A DNA stretch of 64,000 bases from Wenzhouxiangella sediminis (GTDB lineage: Bacteria > Pseudomonadota > Gammaproteobacteria > Xanthomonadales > Wenzhouxiangellaceae), in contig NZ_QUZK01000012.1 in assembly GCF_003410055.1 (NCBI RefSeq), forward strand, positions 124,001 to 188,000. Reading direction: 5' to 3'. The notes under the pieces were generated by a model. The model ran no database searches and was not told where the DNA came from. It was given only the letters and a program-made list of their open reading frames with translations. The position numbers and the translations under genes are program-made. Shown here in pieces: positions 38,071 through 47,968 of the stretch. Every line of letters begins with the position of its first letter. Within the stretch, counting starts at the first letter, position 1.

Positions 38071-38078
38071 AGCCCCGG

Positions 38079-38107
38079 AAGCCGGCGGCCTGACAGGTCG
38101 CCGGCTT
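38079..38107 (+). terminator. Terminator hairpin after the acyl-CoA dehydrogenase
   Basis: AAGCCGGCG (38079-38087) and CGCCGGCTT (38099-38107) form a perfect 9-bp stem followed by TCTG; the T-run is short. Confidence 0.6.
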
Positions 38108-38152
38108 TCTGCCAGAATGACCCGGTTTGTTTCACGCACCCGGGAGTCCACC

Positions 38153-40147
38153 ATGCCCTATCGGCTCGCAGTGACCGCGGCCATCGCGGCCCTTGCCGTC
38201 CTGAACCTCGCCACGGCGTCAGCCGACACCGTCCCCACGCGCCAGTTCGTCAGTCACGCCGACGTCCGGAGCATGAAGATCTCCCCCGACGGCGAGCACG
38301 TGGCCTTCACCTACGAAGAAGGCACGCAGGTCAAGCTGGCCTCGATGGCCCTCGACAGCCAGGAGATTACCGCCAGCTTCGAGTTCGGCAAGAACCAGCA
38401 CGTGCTGAATTTCTGGTGGGGCAGCAATGAACGACTGGTGATGTCGGTCGGCGAGGTCACCGGCAACCTGGACAATACCGGCCGCGCCCTGCAGCTCTAC
38501 GCCGCCGACCTCGACGGCCAGAAGCGCCGCGAGATCTTCGACACCGCCACCCGCGGCGCATACCGCATGCTGCATCCACTGCCCGACGACGATCGCCGCA
38601 TCATGGTCGCGCGCTACCACCCGACCGACGGCGGCGAGCCGAAGGCCAACTACGTCGACATGTACGACGCGGAAATGCGCCCGGCCGGGGACCTGCCGGT
38701 CGACAACGACATCGTCGCGCTGGTCGCCGACAACGACGGCAACCTGCGCGGCGCGGCCGCCGTCGAGTGGGGCGACAGCCTCGACGAAAGACAGCTGCGC
38801 CTGCACGTGCGGCACGAAGGCGAATGGCAGCAGGTCCGGATCCAGCCCGAGCGGCCGTCACCCAACCTCGACTTCCTCGGCTTCTCCAGCGAGAACGACC
38901 AGGTCTACTTTTCCTCCAACCACGACATGGCCGAGAACGACCGGCTGGGCGTGTTCCGCTACGATTTCGACACAGAGCAGGTCGAGTTGCTCTTCCGTCA
39001 CGATGACATGAACGTCGGCGGGCTGATCTACGGTCCGGACGGACAGATTCTGGGCGCCACGACGCGCTTCGGCCCGATGAATTACCACTTCTTCGACGAC
39101 AAGGTCGAGGAGAACCGGCGCAGCGTGCAGATGATCAGCGGCCTCGTGCAGGCCTTTCCGGGCAACAACGTCACGATGGTTTCGAGTTCGGAAGACGGCC
39201 GGCGCGCCATCGTCTGGGTGCGCGGCGACCGGAACCCCGGGGAGTTCTACCTGCTCAACACCGAGACGATGGAGATGCGCTTTCTCGTCGCCGCCCTGCC
39301 CGAACTGCCCACCGAAGCCCTGGTGCCCATGCGGCCGGTCCGGATCGAGGCCCGCGACGGCCTCGAGCTGCACGCCCTGCTGACCCTGCCCGAGAACCGC
39401 GACGAAGATCTGCCGCTGATCGTCAACGTGCACGGCGGCCCCTTCGGCGTCGTCGATCGCTGGGGCTACAACATGGAAGCACAGCTGATGGCGCACCACG
39501 GTTACGCCACGCTGCAGGTCAACTACCGCGGCTCGGGCGGGCGCGGCGATGATTTCGAGCGCGCCGGCTGGAAGGAATGGGGCGGCAAGATGCAGGACGA
39601 CGTCACCGACGCCACGCGCTGGGCGATCGAGCAAGGCATCGCCGACCCGGGGCGCATCTGCATCTACGGCGGCAGCTATGGCGGCTACGCCTCGCTGATG
39701 GGCGTCATCAAGGAACCCGATCTCTACCAGTGCGCGGTCGGCTACGTGGGCGTGTACGACCTGCCCTGGTTCCGCAGCGGCGACGGCAACGACTTCTCCA
39801 GCCAGCGCGGCTACGGCCGCGACGCCCGCGCCAACTTCGAGCGCTTCATGTCCACCGCCGTGGGCGACGACATGGAAAAGCTGCAGGCCAATTCGCCGGT
39901 GCACAACGTCGACCGGATCCAGGCCGACCTCTACCTGGTGCACGGCGGCAGCGACGTGCGCGTGGTCATCGGTCATCTCGAGCGGCTGCGCAAGGCGCTC
40001 GACGAGGCCGGCAAGGACTATGAGTGGATGGTCAAGGAAGAGGAAGGCCACGGTTTCTATGACGTGGACAACCGGGTCGACCTCTACGACAGCATGCTCG
40101 AGTTCTTCGACGAGCATATCGGAGAGCAGGCGCAAGCCGAGGACTGA
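38153..40147 (+). CDS. Exported prolyl oligopeptidase-family (S9) peptidase
   Basis: The 664-residue protein has a signal peptide (MPYRLAVTAAIAALAVLNLATASA), an N-terminal beta-propeller-like region (to about 390) and a C-terminal alpha/beta hydrolase domain. The nucleophile is Ser508 in YGGSYGGYAS; the Asp lies in LVHGGSDVRV and the His in EEEGHGFYDV. LPLIVNVHGGPFGVVDRWG provides the oxyanion region. S9C-type enzymes are acylaminoacyl- or dipeptidyl-peptidases that cut small peptides in the periplasm. The YfcC-type transporter gene follows 18 bases downstream and is probably co-transcribed. An upstream in-frame ATG at 38117 would spoil the signal peptide. Confidence 0.93.
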   Translation: MPYRLAVTAAIAALAVLNLATASADTVPTRQFVSHADVRSMKISPDGEHVAFTYEEGTQVKLASMALDSQEITASFEFGKNQHVLNFWWGSNERLVMSVGEVTGNLDNTGRALQLYAADLDGQKRREIFDTATRGAYRMLHPLPDDDRRIMVARYHPTDGGEPKANYVDMYDAEMRPAGDLPVDNDIVALVADNDGNLRGAAAVEWGDSLDERQLRLHVRHEGEWQQVRIQPERPSPNLDFLGFSSENDQVYFSSNHDMAENDRLGVFRYDFDTEQVELLFRHDDMNVGGLIYGPDGQILGATTRFGPMNYHFFDDKVEENRRSVQMISGLVQAFPGNNVTMVSSSEDGRRAIVWVRGDRNPGEFYLLNTETMEMRFLVAALPELPTEALVPMRPVRIEARDGLELHALLTLPENRDEDLPLIVNVHGGPFGVVDRWGYNMEAQLMAHHGYATLQVNYRGSGGRGDDFERAGWKEWGGKMQDDVTDATRWAIEQGIADPGRICIYGGSYGGYASLMGVIKEPDLYQCAVGYVGVYDLPWFRSGDGNDFSSQRGYGRDARANFERFMSTAVGDDMEKLQANSPVHNVDRIQADLYLVHGGSDVRVVIGHLERLRKALDEAGKDYEWMVKEEEGHGFYDVDNRVDLYDSMLEFFDEHIGEQAQAED

Positions 40148-40165
40148 TCGAGGGAGAACAAGCCG

Positions 40166-41545
40166 ATGTCGAAAACGTTGCGGATGCCGCACACGCTGGT
40201 GCTGATGTTCATCATGATGATCGTCGCGCTGGTGCTGACCTGGGTGCTGCCGGCCGGCAGTTTCGAGACGATCACCAACGATCACGGCCGCGAAGTCGTG
40301 CAGCCCGGCACCTATGCCACGGTGGACGATGCGCAGACGCTGCCGCCCTGGCACCTGTTCACGGCCGTGCCGCGCGCGATGGCCGACGTTCAGGGGATCA
40401 TCTTCTTCGTGCTGCTGATCGGCGGCTCGCTCGCCGTGATCCGCAAGACCGGCGCCATAGAGGCGTTCCTGGGCACGGTGATCCAGCGCTTCGGCGACAA
40501 CGCCTTCGGATTGATCGCGTTCGGGGTCTTCCTTTTTGCCGCCGCCTCGGCCACGCTCGGGATGGCCGAGGAATACATTCCCCTGGCCGCGATCCTGATA
40601 TCACTCTGCGTAGCCATGCGCATGGACACGGTCGCGGCCATCGGCATCATGGTCGTGGGCTACTGCGTCGGTTACGGCGCGGCGGTGCTCAACCCGTTCA
40701 CGCTGTTCATCGCCCAGGATATCGCCGAGCTACAGCCCGGGTCGGGCTTCATGTTCCGATCGATCATCTTCTGGCCGTTCCTGGCCGTGGGCATTCACCA
40801 TGTCTGGTCCTATGCCCGCAAGGTCCAGCGCGATCCTGAAGCCAGCCTGGTCCACGGCGTGGCCTCGGCGCAGCCGCCGCAGGAATCCGAGCTGCCGGAA
40901 ATGACCGGCAAGCGAAAGGCCATCCTGGGCGTCACCGGCCTGGCGCTGGCGGTTCTTGTCTACGGCATCGTCGAACACGGCTGGTACCTGGTGGAGCTCG
41001 GCGCGATGTTCATCGCCCTGGCGATTGTCGTGGCCCTGATCGACCGGATGTCTTTCGACGACCTGGCGAAGAACTTCTCCTTCGGCGCCTCGGAACTGGC
41101 CGGGACGGCCATCCTCATCGGTTTCGCCAAGTCGATCGCCCTGATCCTGGAAGACGGCCAGGTCCTGCACACCATCGTCAATGCCATGGCCAGCCCCCTC
41201 ATCGACCTGCCCGCCGAGCTGTCGGCGGTGGGGATGCTGGGCATCCAGAGCGTGATGAACATCTTCGTGTCTTCGGGCAGCGGCCAGGCCTACCTCACCA
41301 TGCCCCTGATGGCGCCCATCGGCGACCTGGTGGGCATCACGCGACAGGTATCGGTGCTGGCCTACCAGTTCGGCGATGGCTTCATGAACATGATCGTGCC
41401 GACCAACCCCGTGCTGATGGGCATTCTGGGCCTGGCGGGGATTCCCTACGACCGCTGGTTCCGTTTCGTCTTCCCGCTGATCCTCAAGCTGCTGGCGCTT
41501 GCCGCGGTCTTCATGGTGGTGGCCGTACAGATCGGGTATTCGTAG
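40166..41545 (+). CDS. YfcC-family (basic amino acid/dicarboxylate) membrane transporter
   Basis: The 459-residue integral membrane protein has about twelve hydrophobic segments and the YfcC pattern: FIMMIVALVLTWVLPAGSFE at the N-terminus, GIIFFVLLIGGSLAVIRKTGAIEA, LGMAEEYIPLAAILISL, GYGAAVLNPFTLFIAQDIAEL, and PSLIDLPAELSAVG-like and FVSSGSGQAYLTMPLMAPIGDL segments near the end. The family includes putative C4-dicarboxylate, arginine/ornithine and short-peptide transporters, so the substrate is open. Following an exported S9 peptidase by 18 bases, uptake of released amino acids or dipeptides is a reasonable inference. It converges with prs. Confidence 0.87.
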   Translation: MSKTLRMPHTLVLMFIMMIVALVLTWVLPAGSFETITNDHGREVVQPGTYATVDDAQTLPPWHLFTAVPRAMADVQGIIFFVLLIGGSLAVIRKTGAIEAFLGTVIQRFGDNAFGLIAFGVFLFAAASATLGMAEEYIPLAAILISLCVAMRMDTVAAIGIMVVGYCVGYGAAVLNPFTLFIAQDIAELQPGSGFMFRSIIFWPFLAVGIHHVWSYARKVQRDPEASLVHGVASAQPPQESELPEMTGKRKAILGVTGLALAVLVYGIVEHGWYLVELGAMFIALAIVVALIDRMSFDDLAKNFSFGASELAGTAILIGFAKSIALILEDGQVLHTIVNAMASPLIDLPAELSAVGMLGIQSVMNIFVSSGSGQAYLTMPLMAPIGDLVGITRQVSVLAYQFGDGFMNMIVPTNPVLMGILGLAGIPYDRWFRFVFPLILKLLALAAVFMVVAVQIGYS

Positions 41546-41593
41546 GTCCGGGGTCGCATCCCCGACGGACGCGGGCGATAGCAACGCCCGGCG

Positions 41594-42547
41594 TCAGTCG
41601 ACGTAAAGGGAGCTCACGGATTCGCCTTCCGCCATGCGCCGGATGGTCTCGGCGAGCATCTGGGCGACGGAGAGTTGGCGGATGCGGCCCGTGTCCTTCG
41701 CCGCCTGGCTCAGGGGGATGGTGTCGGTGACCACAATCTCGTCGATGCGCGAGCCGTTGATGTTGTCGATGGCCTTGCCCGAGAGCACGGGATGGACACA
41801 GTAGGCCACGACTTTCTTCGCGCCCTTGTCCTTGAGGGCGCCGGCGGCCGAGCACAACGTGCCGGCCGTGTCGATCATGTCGTCGACGAGCACACAGATC
41901 TTGCCGTCGACGTCGCCGATGAGGTTCATCACGGTCGCTTCGTTGGCCCGCGGCCGGCGCTTGTCGATGATGGCCAGCTCGCAGTCCAGCCGCTTGGCGA
42001 TCGCGCGCGCGCGCACCACCCCGCCCACGTCGGGCGAGACGACGATAATCTCGTCGGAGGTGTAGTGCTTCCAGATGTCGGCCAGGGTCAGCGGCGAGGC
42101 GTAGACGTTGTCGACCGGCACGTCGAAGAAACCCTGGATCTGGTCGGCGTGCAGGTCGACGGTGACGACCCGGTCGGTGCCGGCCGTGGAGATCATCCGG
42201 GCTGCGACCTTGGCCGTGATCGGCACGCGCGACGAGCGCGGACGGCGGTCCTGGCGGGCATAGCCGAAATAGGGAATGATGGAAGTCACACGGTAGGCCG
42301 AAGCCCTTTTGAGGGCGTCGATCATCACCAGCAATTCCATGAAATTCTCTGCCGTGGGCTGACAGGTGGGCTGGACCAGGTAGACGTCGCGACCGCGAAC
42401 GTTTTCCATGATCTCGACCATGGTCTCGCCGTCGCTGAAGCGACCGACGTTGGCACGGCCCATGGGCACACCCAGATTTTCGGCGATGGCCTGGGCGAGT
42501 TCCGGGTTCGCGTTCCCGGCAAATACCATCAGCGAGGGATGACTCAA
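41594..42547 (-). CDS. prs: Ribose-phosphate pyrophosphokinase
   Basis: The 317-residue protein is a standard class I PRPP synthase: [66 protein letters not shown], the metal-binding [38 protein letters not shown] and the PRPP loop [14 protein letters not shown]. It makes PRPP for nucleotides, His and Trp. tRNA-Gln lies 35 bases upstream on the same strand, as in other gammaproteobacteria, where ispE normally precedes the tRNA. rplY and pth, frequent downstream partners, are absent here; a convergent transporter gene follows. Confidence 0.98.
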   Translation of the reverse strand: MSHPSLMVFAGNANPELAQAIAENLGVPMGRANVGRFSDGETMVEIMENVRGRDVYLVQPTCQPTAENFMELLVMIDALKRASAYRVTSIIPYFGYARQDRRPRSSRVPITAKVAARMISTAGTDRVVTVDLHADQIQGFFDVPVDNVYASPLTLADIWKHYTSDEIIVVSPDVGGVVRARAIAKRLDCELAIIDKRRPRANEATVMNLIGDVDGKICVLVDDMIDTAGTLCSAAGALKDKGAKKVVAYCVHPVLSGKAIDNINGSRIDEIVVTDTIPLSQAAKDTGRIRQLSVAQMLAETIRRMAEGESVSSLYVD

Positions 42548-42582
42548 GAAAACACCCTAATTGTGGCTGGAGCTGGAATAAA

Positions 42583-42659
42583 TGGCAGGGACGGCAGGAC
42601 TCGAACCTGCGAATGCGGGGATCAAAACCCCGTGCCTTAACCAGCTTGGCGACGTCCCT
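42583..42659 (-). tRNA. tRNA-Gln (anticodon TTG)
   Basis: A 77-nt cloverleaf with encoded CCA. The acceptor AGGGACG pairs with CGTCCCT, the anticodon stem CGGGG/CCCCG holds the loop TTTTGAT (anticodon TTG), and the T-arm is GGTTCGAGTCC. It sits between lolB and prs. Confidence 0.95.
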
Positions 42660-42732
42660 GCAAGGCGAAACCGTTCTAGCCGGCGACCGGGTCGGCGCCA
42701 CCGGTCGCGATGGCGGGCATTATAACGATTTT

Positions 42733-43347
42733 TTACCGTGCTTCGACCCCGAAACGCCAATCGGCGATAACGATGCGAACGGTGTAACGATCCGAACGAG
42801 CCTCCAGGCGCGCCGGCAACAGGCGTCCCTCCACGCGGTCGAAATGCTTGTACTCCAGCGCCCACAGCGGATCGGTAACGCCCGCCAGCGTGCCGTCACC
42901 GGCGAATCGAAGCTCACCCCCTTCCGGTGGCACGAGGCCTCTGATCCACCAGGAAAGAGCATGGACCGGAATCGGCCAGCCGACGGCCTCCTCGACCAGG
43001 GGATCGGGATTCGTGCCGGCCAACCGGCCAACCTCGCTGCCCTGCAGGACCGCGCGGCCGGGCGAGAACCTCAGTCGCCACTGCTGGCCGCCCGCCGAGG
43101 TGCGCAGGTGAATGTGGTGTTCGTCGCCCTCGGCCCGCCAGGTGAATCCCAGCGAACCGCCGCGCTCGCCGTCGTGAAGTCCGACGCGGCCGGAAATGGA
43201 CCACTGCGCGTGTTCCTCGAACCAGGCTTCGCGTTCGCTCAGCCAGGCACCTGCCGGACGCTGTTCGCGGGTGGCGCAGGCTGCCAGGATCAGCACGACG
43301 AGAAATGCCAGCGCAATCCGGGCAGGCGCGGTGATGCGTTCGCTCAC
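42733..43347 (-). CDS. lolB: Outer-membrane lipoprotein LolB
   Basis: The 204-residue protein has a lipoprotein signal (ALAFLVVLILAAC, lipidated Cys24 in LAAC) and the LolB core: WSISGRVGLHDGERGGSLGFTWRAEGDEHHIHL, GRLAGTNPDPLVEEAVGWPIPVHALSWWIRGLV and the final DRYTVRIVIADWRFGV. It accepts lipoproteins from LolA and inserts them into the outer membrane. The start overlaps the stop of the preceding TPR lipoprotein gene (ATGA). tRNA-Gln follows on the same strand; the ispE gene usual at this spot is missing. Confidence 0.95.
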   Translation of the reverse strand: MSERITAPARIALAFLVVLILAACATREQRPAGAWLSEREAWFEEHAQWSISGRVGLHDGERGGSLGFTWRAEGDEHHIHLRTSAGGQQWRLRFSPGRAVLQGSEVGRLAGTNPDPLVEEAVGWPIPVHALSWWIRGLVPPEGGELRFAGDGTLAGVTDPLWALEYKHFDRVEGRLLPARLEARSDRYTVRIVIADWRFGVEAR

Positions 43348-45077
43348 GGCAACCGGCCCAGACGTTCCAGCGTCTCCCGCAGATACTCGTCTTCGGGGTA
43401 GTCGCTGATCGCCCGAGCGGCCAGCTCGCCGGCCTCCTCGTTGCGTCCGATATGATCGAGCACCTCAATCAGGTGCGCCATGATCTCGGGATTCTCGTCG
43501 CCCTCGAGCGCACGTCGAAGGTAGTCGACGGCTTCCTCGCCGCGACCCAGGCGATAGAGCACCCAGCCCATGGAATCGAGCGTTGCCGGATCGTCGGGAT
43601 CGAGCTCCAGCGCGCGCTGGATGAGCCGGTAGGCCTCCTGGTGACGATCGGTCTGGTCGGTCAGCGTGTAGCCCAGGGCATTGAGCGCCATGGCGTTGCC
43701 GCCTTCCATCTGGATGATACGGCGCAGGTCCTGCTCGGCAAGGTCGACATTGCCGGCGGACGCCGCGCTGAGCGCGCGCGCGTAGAGCAGGTCCGTGCTG
43801 CCGGGATTGTCGGCAAGCGGCTTGGCCAGAAGGGACACGGCTTCGGCCGGCCGACCGTTGCTGCGAAGCATTTCGGCCTCGATCAGCCAGGTATCGAGCG
43901 CCAGCCCTTCCTCGTCGTCCTCACGCAGCTCGGCCAGCAGGGAACGCCCGTCGCTTATCCGTCCGAGGCGTCCCAGTATCACCGCGCGCCGGAGCTTCGC
44001 CTCCTGCAGGCGAGCCGGATCGTCGACGAGTTCGTAGAACTCCAGCGCCGCCTCGTCGCGCCCGACCAGTTCGGCCAACTGGGCGACCAGGAACACGTGG
44101 CCATCACGCCGGTTCGGTTCAGGCAGCTCACGCATCCGCTGCCAGACGGCCTCGGCCTCCGCTTCGCGATCAAGCTGAACGAGGTAAATGCCGAGCGTGT
44201 AGAGGGTCTCGCTGTCGGCCGGCAAGGAGCGAAGCAGTTCGATCGATTCCTCGTCGCGATCGAGCTGACGCAGGACCTCGGCCTCGGAAAGGGCCAGGGA
44301 CACATCATCGGCACTGTCCTCACGCGCCTGACGATACAGGGACAGGGCGCGCTCCAGGTCGTCGCTGTCAGCGGCCAGCTGGGCCGCCCAGATCAGATGA
44401 TCGACTTGCCCGCTGGTGTTCGCGGCCTGGAGGGCGCGTTCGAGCGACCGCGCCCGGTCGCCCTGGCGCCACAGAAGGATGCTCTCGGCATGAGCGACTT
44501 CACCCGCCGGCGCTGCCTCGCCCCGCTGTTCAACCAGTTGCTCGAAGACCGCGCGCGCGGTTTCGTCGTCGCGGGTGGCTGCCAGCAGCATGGCGGCACG
44601 GCGCCACCAGCGCGGCGAATCAGCGGAGGCCTCGCGATCGAGCCAGGACGTGATGGCATCGACAGCCTGTTCGGTCTGGGCCAGGTTGACCCGGGCTATA
44701 ATGCGCACGTGGTGGGCCGAGTCGGCATCTTCGTCCAGTTCAATCCAGCGCTCGGCAGCGGTGATCGCTGCCGGCCAGTTCTCGAGCTGCCCGGCCAGGC
44801 GAGTGACCATGCGGGCGATCTCGGGGTCGCTGGACTTATTGGCCGCGGCCAGGTATTCCTCCAGCGCCGACTCGTACTCGCCCACGTCGACGAGCCTTTC
44901 GGCGGTGGCAATATGGAGCATCGCCTCCGATTGCCCCTGCCCGGTTTCTGCCCGGCCTTCTTCCCCCTCACCTTGACCGGTGGTGGCGCAGGCCCCGAGC
45001 ATCAGGCACAGACCGCCGACAGCCAGCGCGCGCTTGATCTGCCGGGCTGCGGGTAGGAAAATTACACGTTTGTCCAT
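43344..45077 (-). CDS. TPR-repeat outer-membrane lipoprotein upstream of lolB
   Basis: The 577-residue protein begins with a lipoprotein signal (RALAVGGLCLMLGAC) and then consists of tetratricopeptide helices, with clear units such as ALNALGYTLTDQTDRHQEAYRLIQRALELDPDDPATLDSMGWVLYRLGRGEEAVDYLRRALEG near the C-terminus. It resembles the TPR protein encoded before lolB in Pseudomonas and relatives. The frame is open to 45290, but the lipoprotein start at 45077 is the credible one. It starts only 13 bases from the divergent hemA start codon. Likely a scaffold for envelope protein complexes; the partner is unknown. Confidence 0.88.
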   Translation of the reverse strand: MDKRVIFLPAARQIKRALAVGGLCLMLGACATTGQGEGEEGRAETGQGQSEAMLHIATAERLVDVGEYESALEEYLAAANKSSDPEIARMVTRLAGQLENWPAAITAAERWIELDEDADSAHHVRIIARVNLAQTEQAVDAITSWLDREASADSPRWWRRAAMLLAATRDDETARAVFEQLVEQRGEAAPAGEVAHAESILLWRQGDRARSLERALQAANTSGQVDHLIWAAQLAADSDDLERALSLYRQAREDSADDVSLALSEAEVLRQLDRDEESIELLRSLPADSETLYTLGIYLVQLDREAEAEAVWQRMRELPEPNRRDGHVFLVAQLAELVGRDEAALEFYELVDDPARLQEAKLRRAVILGRLGRISDGRSLLAELREDDEEGLALDTWLIEAEMLRSNGRPAEAVSLLAKPLADNPGSTDLLYARALSAASAGNVDLAEQDLRRIIQMEGGNAMALNALGYTLTDQTDRHQEAYRLIQRALELDPDDPATLDSMGWVLYRLGRGEEAVDYLRRALEGDENPEIMAHLIEVLDHIGRNEEAGELAARAISDYPEDEYLRETLERLGRLP

Positions 45078-45090
45078 CAACTGGTCCTGA

Positions 45091-46347
45091 ATGTCGCTAT
45101 TCACCCTGGGAATCAGCCACCAGACCGCACCGATCAGCATTCGCGAGCGGCTGGCATTCGCGGCTGAGACATTGCCGGAGGCGCTCTCCTCGTTGTCGGC
45201 GATTCCCGGCGTGGAAGGCTGCAGCATCTTGAGCACCTGCAACCGCACGGAGCTGTACGTTTCGTCGGAACAGGCTATCACGCGCAGCATAATGGATTGG
45301 TTGCACGAGTGGCACGGTCTCGCTCCCGGTCACTTTCGGGAGCACGTATACCAGCTCGAGCACGGCGCCTGCACCTACCACCTCATCAAGGTCATCTCCG
45401 GGATGGACTCGATGATCATCGGCGAACCCCAGGTCGCCGGTCAGGCCAAGCAGGCCTGGCAACAGGCCCAGGCCGCCAACACCCTCGACAGCCGGCTCGA
45501 TCGCATGTTCCAGCACGCGTTCGCGGCGGCCAAGCGGGTTCGCAGCGAGACCGGCATCGGCCGCGACCCGGTCACCCTGCCCTTCGCCGCCCTGCGGCTG
45601 GCACGGCAGATCTTCGGCGGGCTCGATTCCCTGCGCGTGCTGCTCATCGGCGCCGGCGAGATGATCGAAGACTGCGCGACGCATTTCCACGCCAGCGGCA
45701 TGAACACGCTGACCATCGCCAACCGCAGCGCCGAGCGCGCCGGTCGGCTGGCCGAACGTTTCAACGCGCGATCGGCCACGCTCGACACCCTGCCGGAGCT
45801 TCTCGGCGAAAGCGATCTGGTCATCGCCTGCACGGCCAGCCCGTCGGCGATCATCGATCGGCAGATGATCCGGGACGCGCTGAAAACCCGACGCCGGCAG
45901 CCGATGTTCGCGCTTGACCTGTCGGTTCCGCGCAACATCAGTGCCGACGCCGGCAATCTCGACGACCTGTACCTCTACACCATCGACGATCTTCGCGCGA
46001 TCGTGGAATCGGCCCAGCAGCAGCGACAGGAAGCGCTGCAGCAGGCCAATGCCATCGTCGAGTCGGAGGTGGCCACTTTCGAGCGATGGCTGCGGCTGCA
46101 GTCGACTTCGAGCACACTGAAGTCCCTGCGTCAGCAAGCGCAGGGCGAGCGCGACCGACTCCTCGAGCGGGCGCGCCAGGAACTCGAGCGCGGCGCCGAT
46201 CCCGAAGACGTCATGCGCCGGCTTTCGCACCGCCTGGTCAATCGCCTGCTGCATGGTCCCAGCATCCGGATCAGGCAGGCCGCAGAAGCGGGCGACGAAG
46301 AGCTCCTGGCCGCCGCACGCTTCTATTTCACGGACGAGAATTCATGA
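45091..46347 (+). CDS. hemA: Glutamyl-tRNA reductase
   Basis: The 418-residue protein catalyses the first committed step of C5 tetrapyrrole synthesis. The N-terminal catalytic domain has [17 protein letters not shown] and the nucleophile Cys50 in [31 protein letters not shown] and the NADPH-binding [17 protein letters not shown] follow; the C-terminal dimerisation helix carries a heptad-like Gln/Arg-rich stretch. It is the first gene of hemA-prfA, overlapping prfA by ATGA. Its start codon is 13 bases from the divergent TPR lipoprotein start, so its promoter must lie inside that gene. Confidence 0.98.
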   Translation: MSLFTLGISHQTAPISIRERLAFAAETLPEALSSLSAIPGVEGCSILSTCNRTELYVSSEQAITRSIMDWLHEWHGLAPGHFREHVYQLEHGACTYHLIKVISGMDSMIIGEPQVAGQAKQAWQQAQAANTLDSRLDRMFQHAFAAAKRVRSETGIGRDPVTLPFAALRLARQIFGGLDSLRVLLIGAGEMIEDCATHFHASGMNTLTIANRSAERAGRLAERFNARSATLDTLPELLGESDLVIACTASPSAIIDRQMIRDALKTRRRQPMFALDLSVPRNISADAGNLDDLYLYTIDDLRAIVESAQQQRQEALQQANAIVESEVATFERWLRLQSTSSTLKSLRQQAQGERDRLLERARQELERGADPEDVMRRLSHRLVNRLLHGPSIRIRQAAEAGDEELLAAARFYFTDENS

Positions 46348-47435
46348 ACGAGGGAATGCGCCAGCGACTCGCGGAGGCTCGGGAACGCTTCGAGGAACTC
46401 GAGCAACTCCTCGCCAGTCCCGAAGTGATCGGCGATCGAAACCAGTTCCAGCAGTTGTCGAAGGAATACGCCGAACTCGAACCGGTTATCGGCGTGTGGC
46501 GCAGGTTTCGCGACAACGAAGCGGCAATCAGAGAAGCTGGCGAACTGCTCCGGGCCGACGACCCCGAGATGCGCCAGATGGCCCGCGACGAACTCGACTC
46601 GCTCGAAGCCGAAACAGAGTCGCTCGAACAACGGCTGCAGAAACTGCTGCTGCCCCGCGATCCCAACGACGAGCGCAGCATCTTCCTCGAGATCCGCGCC
46701 GGCACGGGCGGTCAGGAAGCGGGCATCTTCGCCGGTGACCTGCTGCGCATGTACACGCGCTATGCAGAACGTCGCGGCTGGAAGGTCGAAATCATGTCGG
46801 CCCACGAGAGCGAGGCCGGCGGCTTTCGCGAGGTCATCGCGCGCGTCATCGGGCAGGGCGCATGGTCACGACTCAAGTTCGAGTCCGGCGTTCATCGCGT
46901 CCAGCGTGTTCCCGAAACCGAGTCCCAGGGACGAATCCACACGTCGGCCTGCACGGTCGCTATCCTGCCCGAGGTCGACGACGTGGAATCCGTCAACGTC
47001 GACCCGAACGACCTGCGCGTGGACACCTTCCGCTCGTCAGGCGCCGGCGGCCAGCACGTCAACACCACCGATTCGGCCATCCGCATCACCCACCTGCCCA
47101 CCGGCATCGTGGTCGAGTGCCAGGACGAGCGATCGCAACACAAGAACCGGGCGCGCGCCATGAGCCTGCTCAACGCCCGCCTGCTCGAAGCGCAGGTGCA
47201 GCAGCAAAGGGACGAGCGCGCCGCCGAGCGCAAGCTGCAGGTTGGATCCGGCGACCGCTCCGAACGCATTCGCACCTATAACTTTCCGCAAGGCCGCGTC
47301 ACCGACCACCGAATCGGCCTGACCCTGTATGATCTGGACAAGATCATCGACGGAGAGCTCGATGCCGTCATCGAACCCCTGGTGGAAACGCATCAGGCCG
47401 AGCTGCTGGCAGAGTTGACGGCTCACGCTCACTGA
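46344..47435 (+). CDS. prfA: Peptide chain release factor 1
   Basis: The 363-residue protein has the RF1 layout: an N-terminal helical domain, the domain with [21 protein letters not shown], the stop-codon-reading region near [20 protein letters not shown] (PET-type motif, RF1 specificity for UAA/UAG), and the catalytic GGQ in [15 protein letters not shown]. It is translationally coupled to hemA. The usual third gene prmC (which methylates the GGQ Gln) is not next; a YjbQ gene follows 5 bases downstream instead. Confidence 0.98.
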   Translation: MNEGMRQRLAEARERFEELEQLLASPEVIGDRNQFQQLSKEYAELEPVIGVWRRFRDNEAAIREAGELLRADDPEMRQMARDELDSLEAETESLEQRLQKLLLPRDPNDERSIFLEIRAGTGGQEAGIFAGDLLRMYTRYAERRGWKVEIMSAHESEAGGFREVIARVIGQGAWSRLKFESGVHRVQRVPETESQGRIHTSACTVAILPEVDDVESVNVDPNDLRVDTFRSSGAGGQHVNTTDSAIRITHLPTGIVVECQDERSQHKNRARAMSLLNARLLEAQVQQQRDERAAERKLQVGSGDRSERIRTYNFPQGRVTDHRIGLTLYDLDKIIDGELDAVIEPLVETHQAELLAELTAHAH

Positions 47436-47440
47436 CCCCC

Positions 47441-47848
47441 ATGCACCAGGCCGAGCTGACGATCGAAACCCGGGGCCGCGACACACTCGACATCACCGGG
47501 CGAATCTCACGCGAGGTGACGGCGAGCGGCGTCGAGACCGGGCTCTGCCACATCTTTCTCAAACACACCTCCGCTTCGCTTCTGATCAACGAGAACGCCG
47601 ATGCCGACGTGCAGCGCGATCTTGAAACCTTCTTCGCCGACCTGGTGCCCGACGGCGACCCGCGCTTCCGCCACCGGGCCGAAGGCGCCGACGACATGGC
47701 CGCCCATGTGCGGCTGGCCCTGACGCACTCGGACCTGACCGTTCCCGTCAGCAACGGCCGGCTGGCGCTGGGCACATGGCAAGGCATCTTTCTCTGGGAA
47801 CACCGCTACGAGCCGCATCACCGCCACATCGTGGTCACGATCCGATAG
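47441..47848 (+). CDS. yjbQ: YjbQ/UPF0047 family protein
   Basis: The 135-residue protein matches YjbQ: GLCHIFLKHTSASLLINENADADVQRDLETFF, ADDMAAHVRLALTHSDLTVPVSNGRLALGTWQGIFLWEHR. The His cluster in KHTSAS, DDMAAH and EHR forms the metal site. The family has been linked to a weak thiamine-phosphate-synthase activity, but its main role is unclear. It starts 5 bases after prfA, so it is the third gene of that operon. Confidence 0.93.
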   Translation: MHQAELTIETRGRDTLDITGRISREVTASGVETGLCHIFLKHTSASLLINENADADVQRDLETFFADLVPDGDPRFRHRAEGADDMAAHVRLALTHSDLTVPVSNGRLALGTWQGIFLWEHRYEPHHRHIVVTIR

Positions 47849-47902
47849 CTAGAATTCGGGGGTGACCGATCGGGTCAGGAGTAAAAGGCGCTGATAGATT
47901 CA

Positions 47903-47933
47903 TTACCCATACGCTATATTAGCGCTATATAAT
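47903..47933 (+). promoter_or_regulatory. Promoter region of cydA with repeated CGCTATAT
   Basis: A consensus -10 box TATAAT is at 47928-47933, with a poor TTACCC -35 at 47903-47908. CGCTATAT is repeated at 47912-47919 and 47923-47930, 11 bases (about one helical turn) apart, and overlaps the -10. The centre ATATTAGCGCTATAT is near palindromic. The weak -35 and overlapping repeats suggest a regulated promoter of the bd oxidase operon. Confidence 0.5.
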
Positions 47934-47968
47934 ATTATCGCCACAATTCGGAAAAGGAGCGGACGATC

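Noticed and set aside
41549-41582. Small hairpin between the YfcC gene and prs as terminator
   Set aside because: The stem is only 5 bp and there is no T-run on either strand.
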